From positions 62,001 through 126,000 of the forward strand of contig NZ_CAJHCR010000005.1 of NCBI RefSeq assembly GCF_904848585.1: a stretch of 64,000 bases of DNA. The letters run 5' to 3'. Origin of the DNA: Paraburkholderia kirstenboschensis. Its GTDB lineage: Bacteria > Pseudomonadota > Gammaproteobacteria > Burkholderiales > Burkholderiaceae. Made by a program: the position numbers and the translations under genes. The notes beneath the pieces were generated by a model that was not told the origin of the DNA, did no database searches, and saw only the letters and a list, made by a program, of their open reading frames with translations. Of this stretch, positions 8,195 through 17,154 are shown in pieces (the first letter of the stretch is position 1; each line of letters starts with the position of its first letter).

Positions 8195-9127
8195 TTAGAG
8201 GAAAAAGTTCGCCACGGTCTTGCCGACCTGCGGCTGGGTCCGATTGCGTTCGATCGCCGTGGGCAGCTCGTCGAAGCGCACGACGGCGTCGACCTTGGAC
8301 TGCAAGCGCCCGTGCGCTACGTCGTCGGCGATCTCTTGCAGCCGCGCGGCATCCGGCGTGTTCACGAACCACAAGCCGCGACGCCCGGCAGGGGCGCTCG
8401 CCAGAATGTCCGGCGACGCGGTGCTGACGACGACGCCATCTGCCGAAAGCACGGACCACGAGCGGGCCAGCACGTCGCCACCAACGTAGTCGAGAACGAG
8501 GTCGATGCTGCTTAACGAAGCTTCGAACTTCTGCTGGTCGTAGGCGATTACGTGGTTCGCGCCGAGACTGCGGACATAGTCGGCGTGGCTGCCGAGTGCG
8601 GTGGCAAACACCTCGGCGCCGGCCTGATGCGCGTACTGCACGGCGAATCCGCCCAGACCGCCGGCCGCGCCCTGGATCAGGATGCGCTGTCCGGCGCGTA
8701 TCGGTCCGGCGAAGTGAAGGCTTTGCCATGCCGCCACAGCTGCGACGGGCAACGCTGCCGCCTCCACGAAACTCATCGAATCGGGCACCGTGGCGAGGTT
8801 GGCCGCGTTCACCGCTACCAGATCGGCGTAGGCGCCCAGTGCGCCTGGCGCACCCATCACGCGGTCGCCTTTGCGCAACCGGGTGACACCGGGCCCCACC
8901 GCTTCCACGACGCCGGCCAGTTCAATGCCGAGAACGGTCGGCAATTGCAGCGGAAAGGCGTCTCTCACGTAACCTTCCCGGACTTTCCAATCCAGTCCAT
9001 TGACACCGGCGGCATGCACACGGACGAGAACCTGGCCAGCTCCTGCCACCGGTGCGGCGACGGAAGAAATCGTGACGGCGTCGGGGCCGCCGTACTCGGT
9101 AAGCAGCACTGCACGAACGTTGTTCAT
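8195..9127 (-). CDS. Zinc-independent MDR alcohol dehydrogenase / quinone oxidoreductase
   Basis: About 310 residues from ATG 9127, which has AAGGAG at seven bases. The N-terminal GroES-like domain (VLVRVHAAGVNGLDWKVREG) lacks the zinc ligands of alcohol dehydrogenases. The Rossmann motif is QGAAGGLGGFAVQYAHQ near residue 150, followed by DLVLDYVGGD. This is the NADPH:quinone reductase (QOR) branch, which reduces quinones or activated alkenes in the cytoplasm. It is the first gene of a two-gene unit with the NmrA-like protein and is divergent from the LysR gene at 9234, its likely regulator. Confidence 0.87.
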   Translation of the reverse strand: MNNVRAVLLTEYGGPDAVTISSVAAPVAGAGQVLVRVHAAGVNGLDWKVREGYVRDAFPLQLPTVLGIELAGVVEAVGPGVTRLRKGDRVMGAPGALGAYADLVAVNAANLATVPDSMSFVEAAALPVAAVAAWQSLHFAGPIRAGQRILIQGAAGGLGGFAVQYAHQAGAEVFATALGSHADYVRSLGANHVIAYDQQKFEASLSSIDLVLDYVGGDVLARSWSVLSADGVVVSTASPDILASAPAGRRGLWFVNTPDAARLQEIADDVAHGRLQSKVDAVVRFDELPTAIERNRTQPQVGKTVANFFL

Positions 9128-9214
9128 AAGAAACTCCTTGAGCGTTTGGTTGGGTACGCCCAAACAATAAGGAGTTTCACATTCAAAACAAAGACTCTAA
9201 AATATAGACGTTCC

Positions 9215-9230
9215 GTTTCATTAATGAGAC
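9215..9230. promoter_or_regulatory. Near-palindrome at the LysR start
   Basis: GTTTCATTAATGAGAC is symmetric except for one base pair and lies three bases before the LysR start codon. No clear Shine-Dalgarno sequence is present there. It is a candidate operator for LysR autoregulation in the 106-base divergent region. Confidence 0.4.
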
Positions 9231-9233
9231 ACC

Positions 9234-10118
9234 ATGGATTTGAACGACCTTGACGACTTTCAACTGGTGGCTGCTCACGGAGGTTTTGGGAAAGCGAGCC
9301 GCGCGAGCGGCCGGTCCAAAGCCACCCTGTCGCGCCGCGTCGCCGATCTCGAAGAAGCGTTGGGGGTTCGGCTCATCGAGCGGGGCACTCAACGCCTAGA
9401 GCTGACCGAAGCCGGCCAACTGCTGCTGACCCGAACCGAAGGGCCGATGCACGAGGTGGCCGAAGCGGTTGCGGCGGCACGAGACGGGCTTGCCACGCCG
9501 CGAGGCCGTCTGCGTGTCGCGGCACCGCTCCTCTTTTCCCAGTTGGCGCTGGGGCGGCTCGCCGCCAAGTTCCTCGCGAGCTATCCCGAAGTGCAGCTCG
9601 AAGTGGTCGCGGACGATCGCCCCGTCGATCTCGTCGACGAGCATTTCGACGTCGCCATCCGCATTAATCCGCGCAGCGACAGCACATTGGTCGGCAGGTG
9701 CTTCGCCAGGGACCGGCTGGTACTTGCCGCCGCACCATCGGTTCAAATGCCGCAAGGGCGCGGCGATAAGCCTGCGCCGGTTCCGGCCGTCGTCATGCCG
9801 AGCTATCGCGACGGAGATGTATGGTCTGTCCGCGATGGTGAGTTCACTATCGAACCGCAACCTGTTCTACGCTTGTCTTCGCTGTTGATGGTCCGCGACG
9901 CCATTGCTGCCGGCGCCGGGGCCGCCCTGCTGCCGGAGTCGATCATTGGCGGTCTGCTTGAGAACGGCGAACTGGTGACATGGGGCATTGCGGGCAACGA
10001 CGTTGAACTCTGGGTCCTGCACACGTCTCGCCGTTTGCAAAGCCCCAAAGTGCGGGCCTTCGTGGAGTTCATGTGCAGCCAGTATCCAGACGGACCGTTC
10101 ACCATTCCGGCACGGTGA
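9234..10118 (+). CDS. LysR family transcriptional regulator (QOR/NmrA divergon)
   Basis: 294 residues. The winged helix-turn-helix occupies residues 1-60 (DFQLVAAHGGFGKASRASGRSKATLSRRVADLEEALGVRLIER), followed by the linker helix and a periplasmic-binding-protein-like effector domain from about residue 90 (RGRLRVAAPLLFSQLALG). The gene is divergent from the quinone-oxidoreductase/NmrA pair. By the usual LysR logic it activates that pair in response to an inducer, possibly the quinone or electrophile substrate, and represses itself. Confidence 0.88.
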   Translation: MDLNDLDDFQLVAAHGGFGKASRASGRSKATLSRRVADLEEALGVRLIERGTQRLELTEAGQLLLTRTEGPMHEVAEAVAAARDGLATPRGRLRVAAPLLFSQLALGRLAAKFLASYPEVQLEVVADDRPVDLVDEHFDVAIRINPRSDSTLVGRCFARDRLVLAAAPSVQMPQGRGDKPAPVPAVVMPSYRDGDVWSVRDGEFTIEPQPVLRLSSLLMVRDAIAAGAGAALLPESIIGGLLENGELVTWGIAGNDVELWVLHTSRRLQSPKVRAFVEFMCSQYPDGPFTIPAR

Positions 10119-10268
10119 ATTTGCTTGGGCCGTTACCCCATCGCAGTTTGGCCGGATTTTGGCCGCCCTTACCCGTCGCGGCGAAAATGCAATCCTGAAC
10201 AAATTGGTTCGGGCGCGGCGCATGGCTCGGTAGGATCGCTTCAAACATGCATCCGACCGATTCAGCCG

Positions 10269-11249
10269 ATGGCGATCTACCTCGACCACAAACAGCGCAA
10301 AGCCATCGCAGGTCTGGCAACGAGTTGGACATGGCGCACGCAATGGCCGACATGGCTACTGATCGTCGCGATCTACGGCGGCTGGTTCGGCGTTGCAACC
10401 CATGCGCGCGTGCTCGGCCTGCCGCTGACCGCCGCGCTGCTCGCGTTGGTCAGCGCGTGGTACATGTCGTTGCAACACGAACTGCTCCACGGCCATCCTA
10501 CAAGCTCACCGCGCTTGAATGCACTGCTTGGCTTCGCGCCGCTAGCCGTGTGGTTTCCGTACCGCGTCTACCGCGAGTCTCATCTTCAGCATCACGACGA
10601 CGCGCACTTGACGCAGCCCCGGCGCGATCCGGAAAGCTATTTCGTCGATGCTCGTGTGTGGGCACGCGCCGGTTGGGCGATGCGCGCGCTGCTCACGTGG
10701 CGCAATACGTTTGTGGGCCGTCTGGTGGTGGGACCGGCGTTTGCGATTGCGGCGACCGGCGTCGATGCATTGCGCAAAGTGAAGCTCGGCGACTGGCGCG
10801 ACGTGCCCGCCTGGCTCGCGCACTTCATCGCATTGGCCGCGCTCACCGCGTGGCTGCAATACGTGTGCTCTATCCCGGCGTGGGTATTCGTCGTCGGCGT
10901 GGGGTATGGGTCGATGTCGCTCGGCTCGATTCGCTCATTCCGCGAGCATCGCGCCGCAGATGCTTGCGAGCATCGCACGGTTGTGAATGAGGCGGCCCTG
11001 TTCTGGCGGCTGCTCTTTCTGAATAACAATTTTCATCTGGTCCATCATGACTTGCCGCACGTGCCGTGGTTCGCGCTGAAAACGGTCTTTCAAGCGTCCC
11101 GCGAGCAATACATCGAGCGATCCGGAGGTTTCCTGGTCGCCGGTTATGGCGAATGGCTCACGCTCTACGCGTTCGCGCCGGCCGAGAACCCAGTGCATGA
11201 CGGATCTCGCCGCTTCGAGCCCGTATCGACGGAAGCTGAACTCACGTAG
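10269..11249 (+). CDS. Membrane fatty acid desaturase / beta-carotene hydroxylase-like protein
   Basis: About 326 residues from ATG 10269. Three histidine boxes bind the di-iron centre: HELLHGH at 70-76, HLQHH at 105-109 and HLVHH at 256-260, with an extra REH near 225. Several hydrophobic segments separate them (about 28-65, 85-98, 150-165, 185-220), as in integral membrane desaturases and hydroxylases. The enzyme inserts a double bond or hydroxyl group into a lipid-like substrate using O2. It stands alone after the LysR gene; no partner ferredoxin or reductase is adjacent. The substrate is unknown. Confidence 0.8.
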   Translation: MAIYLDHKQRKAIAGLATSWTWRTQWPTWLLIVAIYGGWFGVATHARVLGLPLTAALLALVSAWYMSLQHELLHGHPTSSPRLNALLGFAPLAVWFPYRVYRESHLQHHDDAHLTQPRRDPESYFVDARVWARAGWAMRALLTWRNTFVGRLVVGPAFAIAATGVDALRKVKLGDWRDVPAWLAHFIALAALTAWLQYVCSIPAWVFVVGVGYGSMSLGSIRSFREHRAADACEHRTVVNEAALFWRLLFLNNNFHLVHHDLPHVPWFALKTVFQASREQYIERSGGFLVAGYGEWLTLYAFAPAENPVHDGSRRFEPVSTEAELT

Positions 11250-11446
11250 GCAACGCGCGGTTCGTCAACGCGCGGCGCGAGCAATTCGAAAGCTGCTACG
11301 GGTCAACTCGCGCGCAGACCGCTGCCTGGTAAAATCCGGGCCAACACTCGCTTTTACCAGGCCGGACGAAAAAACCGCTGCGCACGCAACAAGGCGCCGA
11401 CATCGCCAAGGGTCTGAATAAGCGGCGGCGCCACCACCATTTTCTT

Positions 11447-12862
11447 TCAAGGCGCGATTTCCTCGAGACTTCGTTCGCGCGTCTCGGTCATCTTCAATGC
11501 ACAGATCGCGCCGACCACCGCGACTACAGCAAACATGACGAAGACCGAGCCGATACCCTTCTTGTGCAGAAGCAATCCGGCAAGCGAAGGACCGACTGCG
11601 GACGCAAGCCGCAGCCATGACGTGGCGAGCCCCGTGCTGGTCGCGCGCATTCTGGTCGGATACACCTCGGGCGTGTACAGGTACAGCACCGCGGCAATCG
11701 AACCGATCAGTCCATAACTCAGCGTGCCGAGCACCATTGCGCTCCACACGTCGTGCGCGGCAAAGAGTCCGAGGCATGCAAACAGCACTGCGGCTAGACA
11801 GAAAGCGGACACCGTCCAGTTACGGCGCCCTACGCGATCGATCACATAAGCGCAGACAAGCAATAGCGCCACCTGCGCGACGTTAGTCATCGACGCAGCG
11901 CGTAGCGCCGTTTGCAACGGCAGGTGATAAACGGATCGATACAGCGTCGGCAGCCAGTTGTTCAGACTGTTCGCGATGAAAAACGCAGTGGCCCACAACA
12001 CCCACACGACGAGCGTACGGCCGCGATAGAACGGCGACAGCAGTTCGCGCCAGCCCGCACGCGCATTCACCACGCTTTTGTTGGGCTGCTGGTGCCGGCC
12101 CGGTTCGATGCGGCGGTCGGTGCTCGCTTCCATGTCCTGCACGACGATTTCCGCCTCGCTCAAGCGCCCTTTCGAAATTAGCCAGCGCGGCGATTCGGGC
12201 AGACGTGCGATAAGCAGCGCGACGACAAGGCCGGGCACCGCACCGATCCAGAACATGATCTTCCAGCCGATGACAGGCACGAGCCACGCGCCGATCTGTC
12301 CGGTCGCCATCAGACCAACCGGAAAGATCAACTCGTACAGCAGAAAGTATTTGCCGCGACCATGCGCGTTGGAAAGCTCGCTGATATAGGTCGCCGCGAC
12401 CGGCATCTCGCCGCCCACGCCAATTCCCTGAATGAACCTGCACACGAGCAGCATCGCGAAACTGCCGCTTAGCGCACAGCCCATGCTCATCACCGACATG
12501 ATCGCAATGGCGATGGTCGCGCTGCGAATCCGCCCGCGCCGCTCCGCATACCAGCCGAACGTCAGCGCTCCGATGAACTGTCCCACGTAGCTCGCGCCGA
12601 TCAGCACGCCGATTTCAAGGGGCTCGATATGCCACAAGCCGATCAGCACCGGAAGCACGAACGCGATCGAAAGAGCGTCGAACGCGTCGAAAAACGTCGC
12701 GCTGCCGACGATGATCCGCGCCTTCGTATGCCAACGCGAAAACGGCACGCTCTCTATGCGACGAATGAGCGCCGCGCTTGCGGCATCCACTGCCGCATCC
12801 ACGGCTGCCGTTTGCGTTTCATCGCATCTCACCGCACCCTGCAGCGCATTGCCTTCCTGCAT
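11447..12862 (-). CDS. MFS transporter, aromatic acid/sugar porter type
   Basis: About 471 residues from ATG 12862, preceded by GGAGA at six bases. Twelve hydrophobic segments are visible. The MFS motif WYAERRGRIRSA follows segment 2, and RFIQGIGVGGEMPVAATYISE and YTPEVYPTRMRATSTG are typical of the SP/AAHS carriers that import organic acids with protons. It is the last gene of a leftward run UbiD-CoxG-MFS, with gaps of 113 and 81 bases, so it probably brings in the substrate or a pathway intermediate of the UbiD block. Confidence 0.85.
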   Translation of the reverse strand: MQEGNALQGAVRCDETQTAAVDAAVDAASAALIRRIESVPFSRWHTKARIIVGSATFFDAFDALSIAFVLPVLIGLWHIEPLEIGVLIGASYVGQFIGALTFGWYAERRGRIRSATIAIAIMSVMSMGCALSGSFAMLLVCRFIQGIGVGGEMPVAATYISELSNAHGRGKYFLLYELIFPVGLMATGQIGAWLVPVIGWKIMFWIGAVPGLVVALLIARLPESPRWLISKGRLSEAEIVVQDMEASTDRRIEPGRHQQPNKSVVNARAGWRELLSPFYRGRTLVVWVLWATAFFIANSLNNWLPTLYRSVYHLPLQTALRAASMTNVAQVALLLVCAYVIDRVGRRNWTVSAFCLAAVLFACLGLFAAHDVWSAMVLGTLSYGLIGSIAAVLYLYTPEVYPTRMRATSTGLATSWLRLASAVGPSLAGLLLHKKGIGSVFVMFAVVAVVGAICALKMTETRERSLEEIAP

Positions 12863-12943
12863 CGTCGTCTCCAGTTGCGAGTGCACTGTGCAGCGTTCGG
12901 GCGGTGACGCCCAACGCCTTGCTACAGCACCCCGTCGTTGTTA

Positions 12944-13579
12944 TCAATGCAATGCGTACACTGCGATCAGCGCAAGGACCACCACCGCACCGAGCGCCCA
13001 TGTCCAGCTTTTTGCGCCCGAGACAGACGCGGCAGATGCGCCTCCCTGAGTGGCCGCGCGAGCGTGGCTCGACGCTGTGGCCGCGTTCGGTTCCGCATCT
13101 TGCGCTAGCGGCGCGGTGCTGGTCGCCGCTGCGGGCTGCGGTCCGACGACAGCAGCCGTGAAGCGCCCGAAGAAGTCTTCCGCCATTTTCCGCGCGACGC
13201 CGTCGATCAACCTCGCGCCCACCTGCGCGAGACGTCCGCCCACCTGCGCATGCGACCGGTACACGAGCCGGGTCCCGCCGCTATCGGTGAGCAGGTCGAC
13301 GTGCGCACCGCCCTTGCCGAATCCGGCCGCGCCGCCCGATCCTTCGAAGGTCATCGAATACGACTGCGGCGGCTGCAAATCGGTGAGCACCATCTTGCCC
13401 TTGAAGCGCGCTTTGATCGGGCCGACCGACGCGGCCATCACCATCTGAAACTGATTGTCGTCGACGCGTTCGAACGACTCGCAACCGGGCACCGAGGCCT
13501 TGAGGATTTCGGGGTCGTTCAATGCTGCCCACACGCGTTCGCGCGGCAGCGGCAGAATCTGTTCGCCTGTCAGTTCCAT
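12944..13579 (-). CDS. CoxG-like SRPBCC protein with C-terminal membrane anchor
   Basis: About 211 residues from ATG 13579, with AAGGAG eight bases upstream. Residues 1-150 form a CoxG/SRPBCC domain (MELTGEQILPLPRERVWAAL, then SVPGCESFE). An Ala/Thr-rich linker follows, and the chain ends in one membrane helix (WTWALGAVVVLALIAVYAL). CoxG proteins accompany xanthine-dehydrogenase-type molybdenum hydroxylases and are thought to help maturation or membrane docking. The matching enzyme here is encoded at 20.7-24.4 kb, in another unit of the same block, which supports their functional linkage. Confidence 0.85.
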   Translation of the reverse strand: MELTGEQILPLPRERVWAALNDPEILKASVPGCESFERVDDNQFQMVMAASVGPIKARFKGKMVLTDLQPPQSYSMTFEGSGGAAGFGKGGAHVDLLTDSGGTRLVYRSHAQVGGRLAQVGARLIDGVARKMAEDFFGRFTAAVVGPQPAAATSTAPLAQDAEPNAATASSHARAATQGGASAASVSGAKSWTWALGAVVVLALIAVYALH

Positions 13580-13692
13580 GTGCAAATCTCCTTGTCGCCA
13601 GCCTTCACCGTTGCGCTCGACTGCGCCCGGTCATGAACGGCGGCTCGCATGATGTTTATTGGGCTGTCACGTCGCATTGCATTGCAAACGCG

Positions 13693-15150
13693 TCAGCCCA
13701 GAATGTGTTCCCATTTCGCGCGCGTTTTATCCTGCAGTTCCTTGCTCGCCTCGGCGACCTGCGGAAACTCCGCGAGGAAATCGAACGGACGGCACGCGTC
13801 GATAATGGCCTTCGAGTTGAACGGCGCCTTGTACGGATTCGCGATCGACATAGGGTCGTTCTTCGAACCCATGCCGCGCTTGACAATGTCGATATCGATG
13901 TCCGGGTCCGTACGCGTCGCGACCGCCCACATGACTTCTTGCAGATTGGCGGGATCGATGTCGTCGTCGACCACGATCGAATAGCGCGACATGTAGGCAC
14001 CCACGCCGCACTGGCTGAGAATATGTGCAGCCTGCCGCGCGTGACCCGCATAGCGCTGGCGGATCGACACGACATTGAACATGCGCGCGCCGCCGATCTC
14101 GTGTGCCCACACGCCGGCGACATCCGGCACGCCGGCTGCCTGCAGCGCATCGACAAGGAGCGCCGAGCGCATCACGGCCTTCGAATACGAGTAGTCGTTT
14201 GGCGGCTTTGCCGGCGGGCTACCCATGATGATGGGGTTGTTACGGTAGTAGATCCGCTCGATGGTCACGACCGGCGCCGTCTCCGCCTTGCCGGGGTAAT
14301 AGCCGTGGAATTCGCCGAACGGTCCTTCGATCCTCACATCGCCCGGATGCGCATAGCCTTCGATCACGATCTCCGACGCGCCCGGAAACGGCAGTCCGGT
14401 CAATTGTCCCTTCACTACTGACACAGGCTTCTTCAGGATCGCGCCAATGTAGTTGTACTCGCACATGCCGAACGGCACTTCGATACCTGAAATCAGATAG
14501 CCGAGCGGATCGCAGCCGATCACGATTGCGACCGGAAACGGCTTGCCCGCTTTCATGTGTTTGTCGTACTGGATCGCGCCGTGCTTGCCCGGAATCATGT
14601 CGAGGCCAACGTGGTTGCGATCGTGGATCATCACGCGGTAAGTGCCGACATTGATCCAGTCGGAGTCGAGGTCTTTCGTCACCACCATGCAGCCGGTGCC
14701 GATATATCGACCGCCATCCTTTTCGTGCCACAGCGGTGCGGGAAACGAGAAAAGATCGACCTCCTCGCCGGATTGCAAGTTATCGAACACAGGGCCGCTC
14801 GCAGCGGGCACGGGATCATATTCGGGCGCGTGCGCCTGCCATTGCTTCGGCCTGCCACGCAGCGTTTCGACGAGCGCGCGATGCGTTGCCTGATGCCCCA
14901 CGCGCAGAATCGACGACAGTCGCGCGGGGCTCGCGGTACTGCACGTCAACACGCGATGCCCCTTCGGATACCCCGGAATATCGTCGAAGAGCAGCGCCGA
15001 GGGCCGCTCCTTCTTTACGTTCAACTCGCTGATCGCGCCGAGTTCCAGATTCCAGTCTGCGCCCGATACATCGGTCAATTCGCCGAGCGCACGCGCCTCG
15101 TCGAGCCATGCTCGCAGATCGAGCGGATGGGAAGTCGAACTCTCTGTCAC
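13693..15150 (-). CDS. UbiD family decarboxylase 1
   Basis: About 485 residues from GTG 15150, with GGAG nine bases upstream; the frame extends further but without a ribosome site. UbiD enzymes use prenylated FMN to (de)carboxylate aromatic or alpha,beta-unsaturated acids. The key residues align in place: Arg near 172 (GTYRVM) and the two glutamates of EGPFGE at about 275 and 280, equivalent to Arg173, Glu277 and Glu282 of Fdc1. It leads a leftward run with CoxG and an MFS carrier. A copy of the block's dyad lies 141 bases before the start. No UbiX is adjacent; the only one is at 31.7 kb. The substrate is unknown. Confidence 0.88.
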   Translation of the reverse strand: MTESSTSHPLDLRAWLDEARALGELTDVSGADWNLELGAISELNVKKERPSALLFDDIPGYPKGHRVLTCSTASPARLSSILRVGHQATHRALVETLRGRPKQWQAHAPEYDPVPAASGPVFDNLQSGEEVDLFSFPAPLWHEKDGGRYIGTGCMVVTKDLDSDWINVGTYRVMIHDRNHVGLDMIPGKHGAIQYDKHMKAGKPFPVAIVIGCDPLGYLISGIEVPFGMCEYNYIGAILKKPVSVVKGQLTGLPFPGASEIVIEGYAHPGDVRIEGPFGEFHGYYPGKAETAPVVTIERIYYRNNPIIMGSPPAKPPNDYSYSKAVMRSALLVDALQAAGVPDVAGVWAHEIGGARMFNVVSIRQRYAGHARQAAHILSQCGVGAYMSRYSIVVDDDIDPANLQEVMWAVATRTDPDIDIDIVKRGMGSKNDPMSIANPYKAPFNSKAIIDACRPFDFLAEFPQVAEASKELQDKTRAKWEHILG

Positions 15151-15290
15151 GTCGTGTGTCTCCGATAGTTTCGTGATTCTTTGCTCGTGTTCGCACTGGT
15201 ATGCCGGGCTGCGGGTCGTCGTCGCGCGCTGCCCGCGTACTCGTTGATCGCCACATTGAGGCAACGGTGCACCGCGTGCAAGCGACCATC

Positions 15291-15310
15291 GTTCATGACA
15301 GGGATGAGAA
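15291..15310 (-). promoter_or_regulatory. Regulon dyad site A (upstream of UbiD 1)
   Basis: On the minus strand: TTCTCATCCCTGTCATGAAC. It matches the block consensus CTCAT-N6-CATGAA exactly and lies 141 bases upstream of the UbiD 1 start, in the gap after the thioesterase gene. It shares 16 of 20 bases with site E. Confidence 0.6.
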
Positions 15311-15373
15311 CGATTCATGAGACCGCCCAGATGCGGACATCGTGACTAGAACGCGGGATGCACACCCGGCATG

Positions 15374-15811
15374 TCAATCGAGTTCGCCAGGCGTGGCACC
15401 AGACGGCTCACGCCGGCCGTAGCCGCCCGCATACTTGAAAGTGCCCTGCGCGGTGGCGATCAGCGTCTTCGAATCGATCCACGCCTCGCCGCGCGCGAAA
15501 TACACCGACCTGCCCTTGCGCTCGAGAAAGCCTTTGCCGATCAGCGTGTCGCCCACTCCCTTGTCGAGGAAGTTCAGCGTCAACGACAGCGTCACCGCGT
15601 GTATCGGCCGCTGCGGATCGGCGCTATAAAGGCCTGCGTAGCCGCACGCCGCGTCGAGCAACGTCGCCACCACTCCGCCTTGCAGCACCCGCTGCCGGTT
15701 CAGCAATCCGGGCTGCAAGTGCAGGCGGAACTCCGCATAGCCATCGCGCCACGCCGTGCGCGACATGCCGAGGCTGGCGAGAAACGGATTTTCCAGCACA
15801 TCGATATCCAC
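15374..15811 (-). CDS. PaaI-like hotdog thioesterase
   Basis: 145 residues from ATG 15811. It is a single hotdog domain: LLNRQRVLQGGVVATLLDAACG is the central helix region, and HAVTLSLTLNFLDKG and GRSVYFARGEAWI are the beta strands. Such proteins hydrolyse aryl- or acyl-CoA thioesters in the cytoplasm. The usual HGG of PaaI proteins reads QGG here, so the conserved His is replaced. It lies 223 bases upstream of UbiD 1 on the same strand and is divergent from the LysR gene. Its likely job is to release the acid from a CoA ester made by the ligase at 17155. Confidence 0.82.
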   Translation of the reverse strand: MDIDVLENPFLASLGMSRTAWRDGYAEFRLHLQPGLLNRQRVLQGGVVATLLDAACGYAGLYSADPQRPIHAVTLSLTLNFLDKGVGDTLIGKGFLERKGRSVYFARGEAWIDSKTLIATAQGTFKYAGGYGRREPSGATPGELD

Positions 15812-16178
15812 TGTTGTTCTCTCCCTTGCGCGCGTGAGCGGGCCGTACTGCCCCGCACTTTCCGTGATTCACGCACGGCCCGGCTTATTCGCGTTCCGGG
15901 TTTGTAACGATTGATTAATGTCCGCCGATAGACGACGCTTCGCTCGACTGGACCAAGAGTGCATGAGCGCTTTCGACGCGCGCAAACTAACTTTTCTCAT
16001 GCCGGCATGAAAAAGTTTCATTTCCTCGGGGTCCGTAACCAGCCGATCATCCAAGCATTCGTGCAGCTTTCCGCCTGGGCCGCCGACAAGTACCCCGCGC
16101 GCCTGTACCAGGCGCCGCACGCGCCGATGAGATCCGCTACGACCACTACCAGGCGTCCTTGCATTGCGCTGACATCAG
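15812..16178. other. Divergent regulatory region between thioesterase and LysR
   Basis: 367 bases with no credible gene on either strand. It contains dyad site B (15994-16012), which has the perfect palindrome CATGCCGGCATG as its core. Both the thioesterase and LysR promoters must lie here. Confidence 0.5.
15994..16012 (+). promoter_or_regulatory. Regulon dyad site B (thioesterase/LysR region)
   Basis: TTCTCATGCCGGCATGAAA: the same half-sites as the other copies but with a 5-base instead of 6-base spacer. It lies 167 bases before the LysR start and 183 before the thioesterase start. Confidence 0.45.
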
Positions 16179-17150
16179 ATGAGACCCTACATTCCCTCGC
16201 TTCAAAGCCTGCTCGCATTCGAAGCCGCCTCGCGGCATCTGAGCTTCACCCGCGCGGCACAAGAACTCGAGTTGACGCAAACGGCCATCAGCCACCAGAT
16301 CAAGACACTGGAAGACCGGCTCGAGGTGAAGCTCTTCGTGCGCCGCCGCAACGTGCTCACGCTGACTCCGGCCGCGCGCGAGTACCTGGATTCCGTGCAC
16401 GAGGCGATCAATCTGCTGTCCATCGCCACTGCGCATGCGCGCAAGAAAAAACCGAGCACCGTGCTCACGGTGACTTGCCTGCCCACTTACGCGGTCAAAT
16501 GCCTGATTCCCGCGCTGCCGGAATTCCAGCGCGCGCACCCGGACATCACAGTGCATCTGGCAACCAGTTCGACATTCAACGAGTTTGACCGTAACAGTTA
16601 CGACGTCGCGATCCGATATGGCTCGGGGCGCTGGGCGTCCGCGCGCTCTGACCGGCTGCATGGCGAGGAATTCTTCCCCGTGTGCTCGCCCGCGGTGCTC
16701 GCGGAAGCCGGCAAGTTCGAATCGGTAGGAGAAGCGCTGTCGCGCATGCGGCAGATACGCACGTACTTTTATTCGATGTATCAGGACGACTGGCCTGCAT
16801 GGCTCGAAGCCGCCGTACACGAGCCTGTGGAGTTCGCCGGCGAGTCCGTTTTCCATCTGCAGCTCACGTCGCTCGCGGCGGCTGTCGACGGGGTTGGCAT
16901 TGCGATCGGCCGCACACCTCTCGTGAACGGCGATCTGGCGAGCGGCAAACTCGTTGCGCCGTTCGACGTGCGCGTGCCGTCGAACTCCGCGTATTTTGTT
17001 TCGTCGCCTACCGACAAGGCGCGCACGAAAAAAGTCGAAGCGTTTCGCGAGTGGGCGCTCGCGCGGCTCGGCGAAAACCTGAATCTGAATCGCCACAGCG
17101 ACGCGGCGCAATTCGAGGTGACCTCGCCTTCCGTGCCCGAGCCCTGCTGA
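16179..17150 (+). CDS. LysR family regulator (GcvA-like), candidate regulator of the UbiD block
   Basis: 323 residues. The helix-turn-helix spans residues 7-65 (LQSLLAFEAASRHLSFTRAAQELELTQTAISHQIKTLEDRL), and the effector domain starts near residue 92. This N-terminus is of the GcvA/AmpR type. Its stop is four bases before the acyl-CoA ligase ATG, so the two are cotranscribed, and it is divergent from the thioesterase. Because dyads of one type precede most operons in 11-32 kb and this is the only regulator inside that block, it is the prime candidate to bind them. That link is inference. Confidence 0.85.
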   Translation: MRPYIPSLQSLLAFEAASRHLSFTRAAQELELTQTAISHQIKTLEDRLEVKLFVRRRNVLTLTPAAREYLDSVHEAINLLSIATAHARKKKPSTVLTVTCLPTYAVKCLIPALPEFQRAHPDITVHLATSSTFNEFDRNSYDVAIRYGSGRWASARSDRLHGEEFFPVCSPAVLAEAGKFESVGEALSRMRQIRTYFYSMYQDDWPAWLEAAVHEPVEFAGESVFHLQLTSLAAAVDGVGIAIGRTPLVNGDLASGKLVAPFDVRVPSNSAYFVSSPTDKARTKKVEAFREWALARLGENLNLNRHSDAAQFEVTSPSVPEPC

Positions 17151-17154
17151 GTTC

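Noticed and set aside
7133..8515. 460-codon open frame on the plus strand
   Set aside because: It spans two leftward genes (NmrA-like and quinone oxidoreductase) with clear motifs and good ribosome sites.
13631..13655. TCATGAAC near UbiD 1 as another dyad copy
   Set aside because: Only the right half matches; no CTCAT six bases before it.
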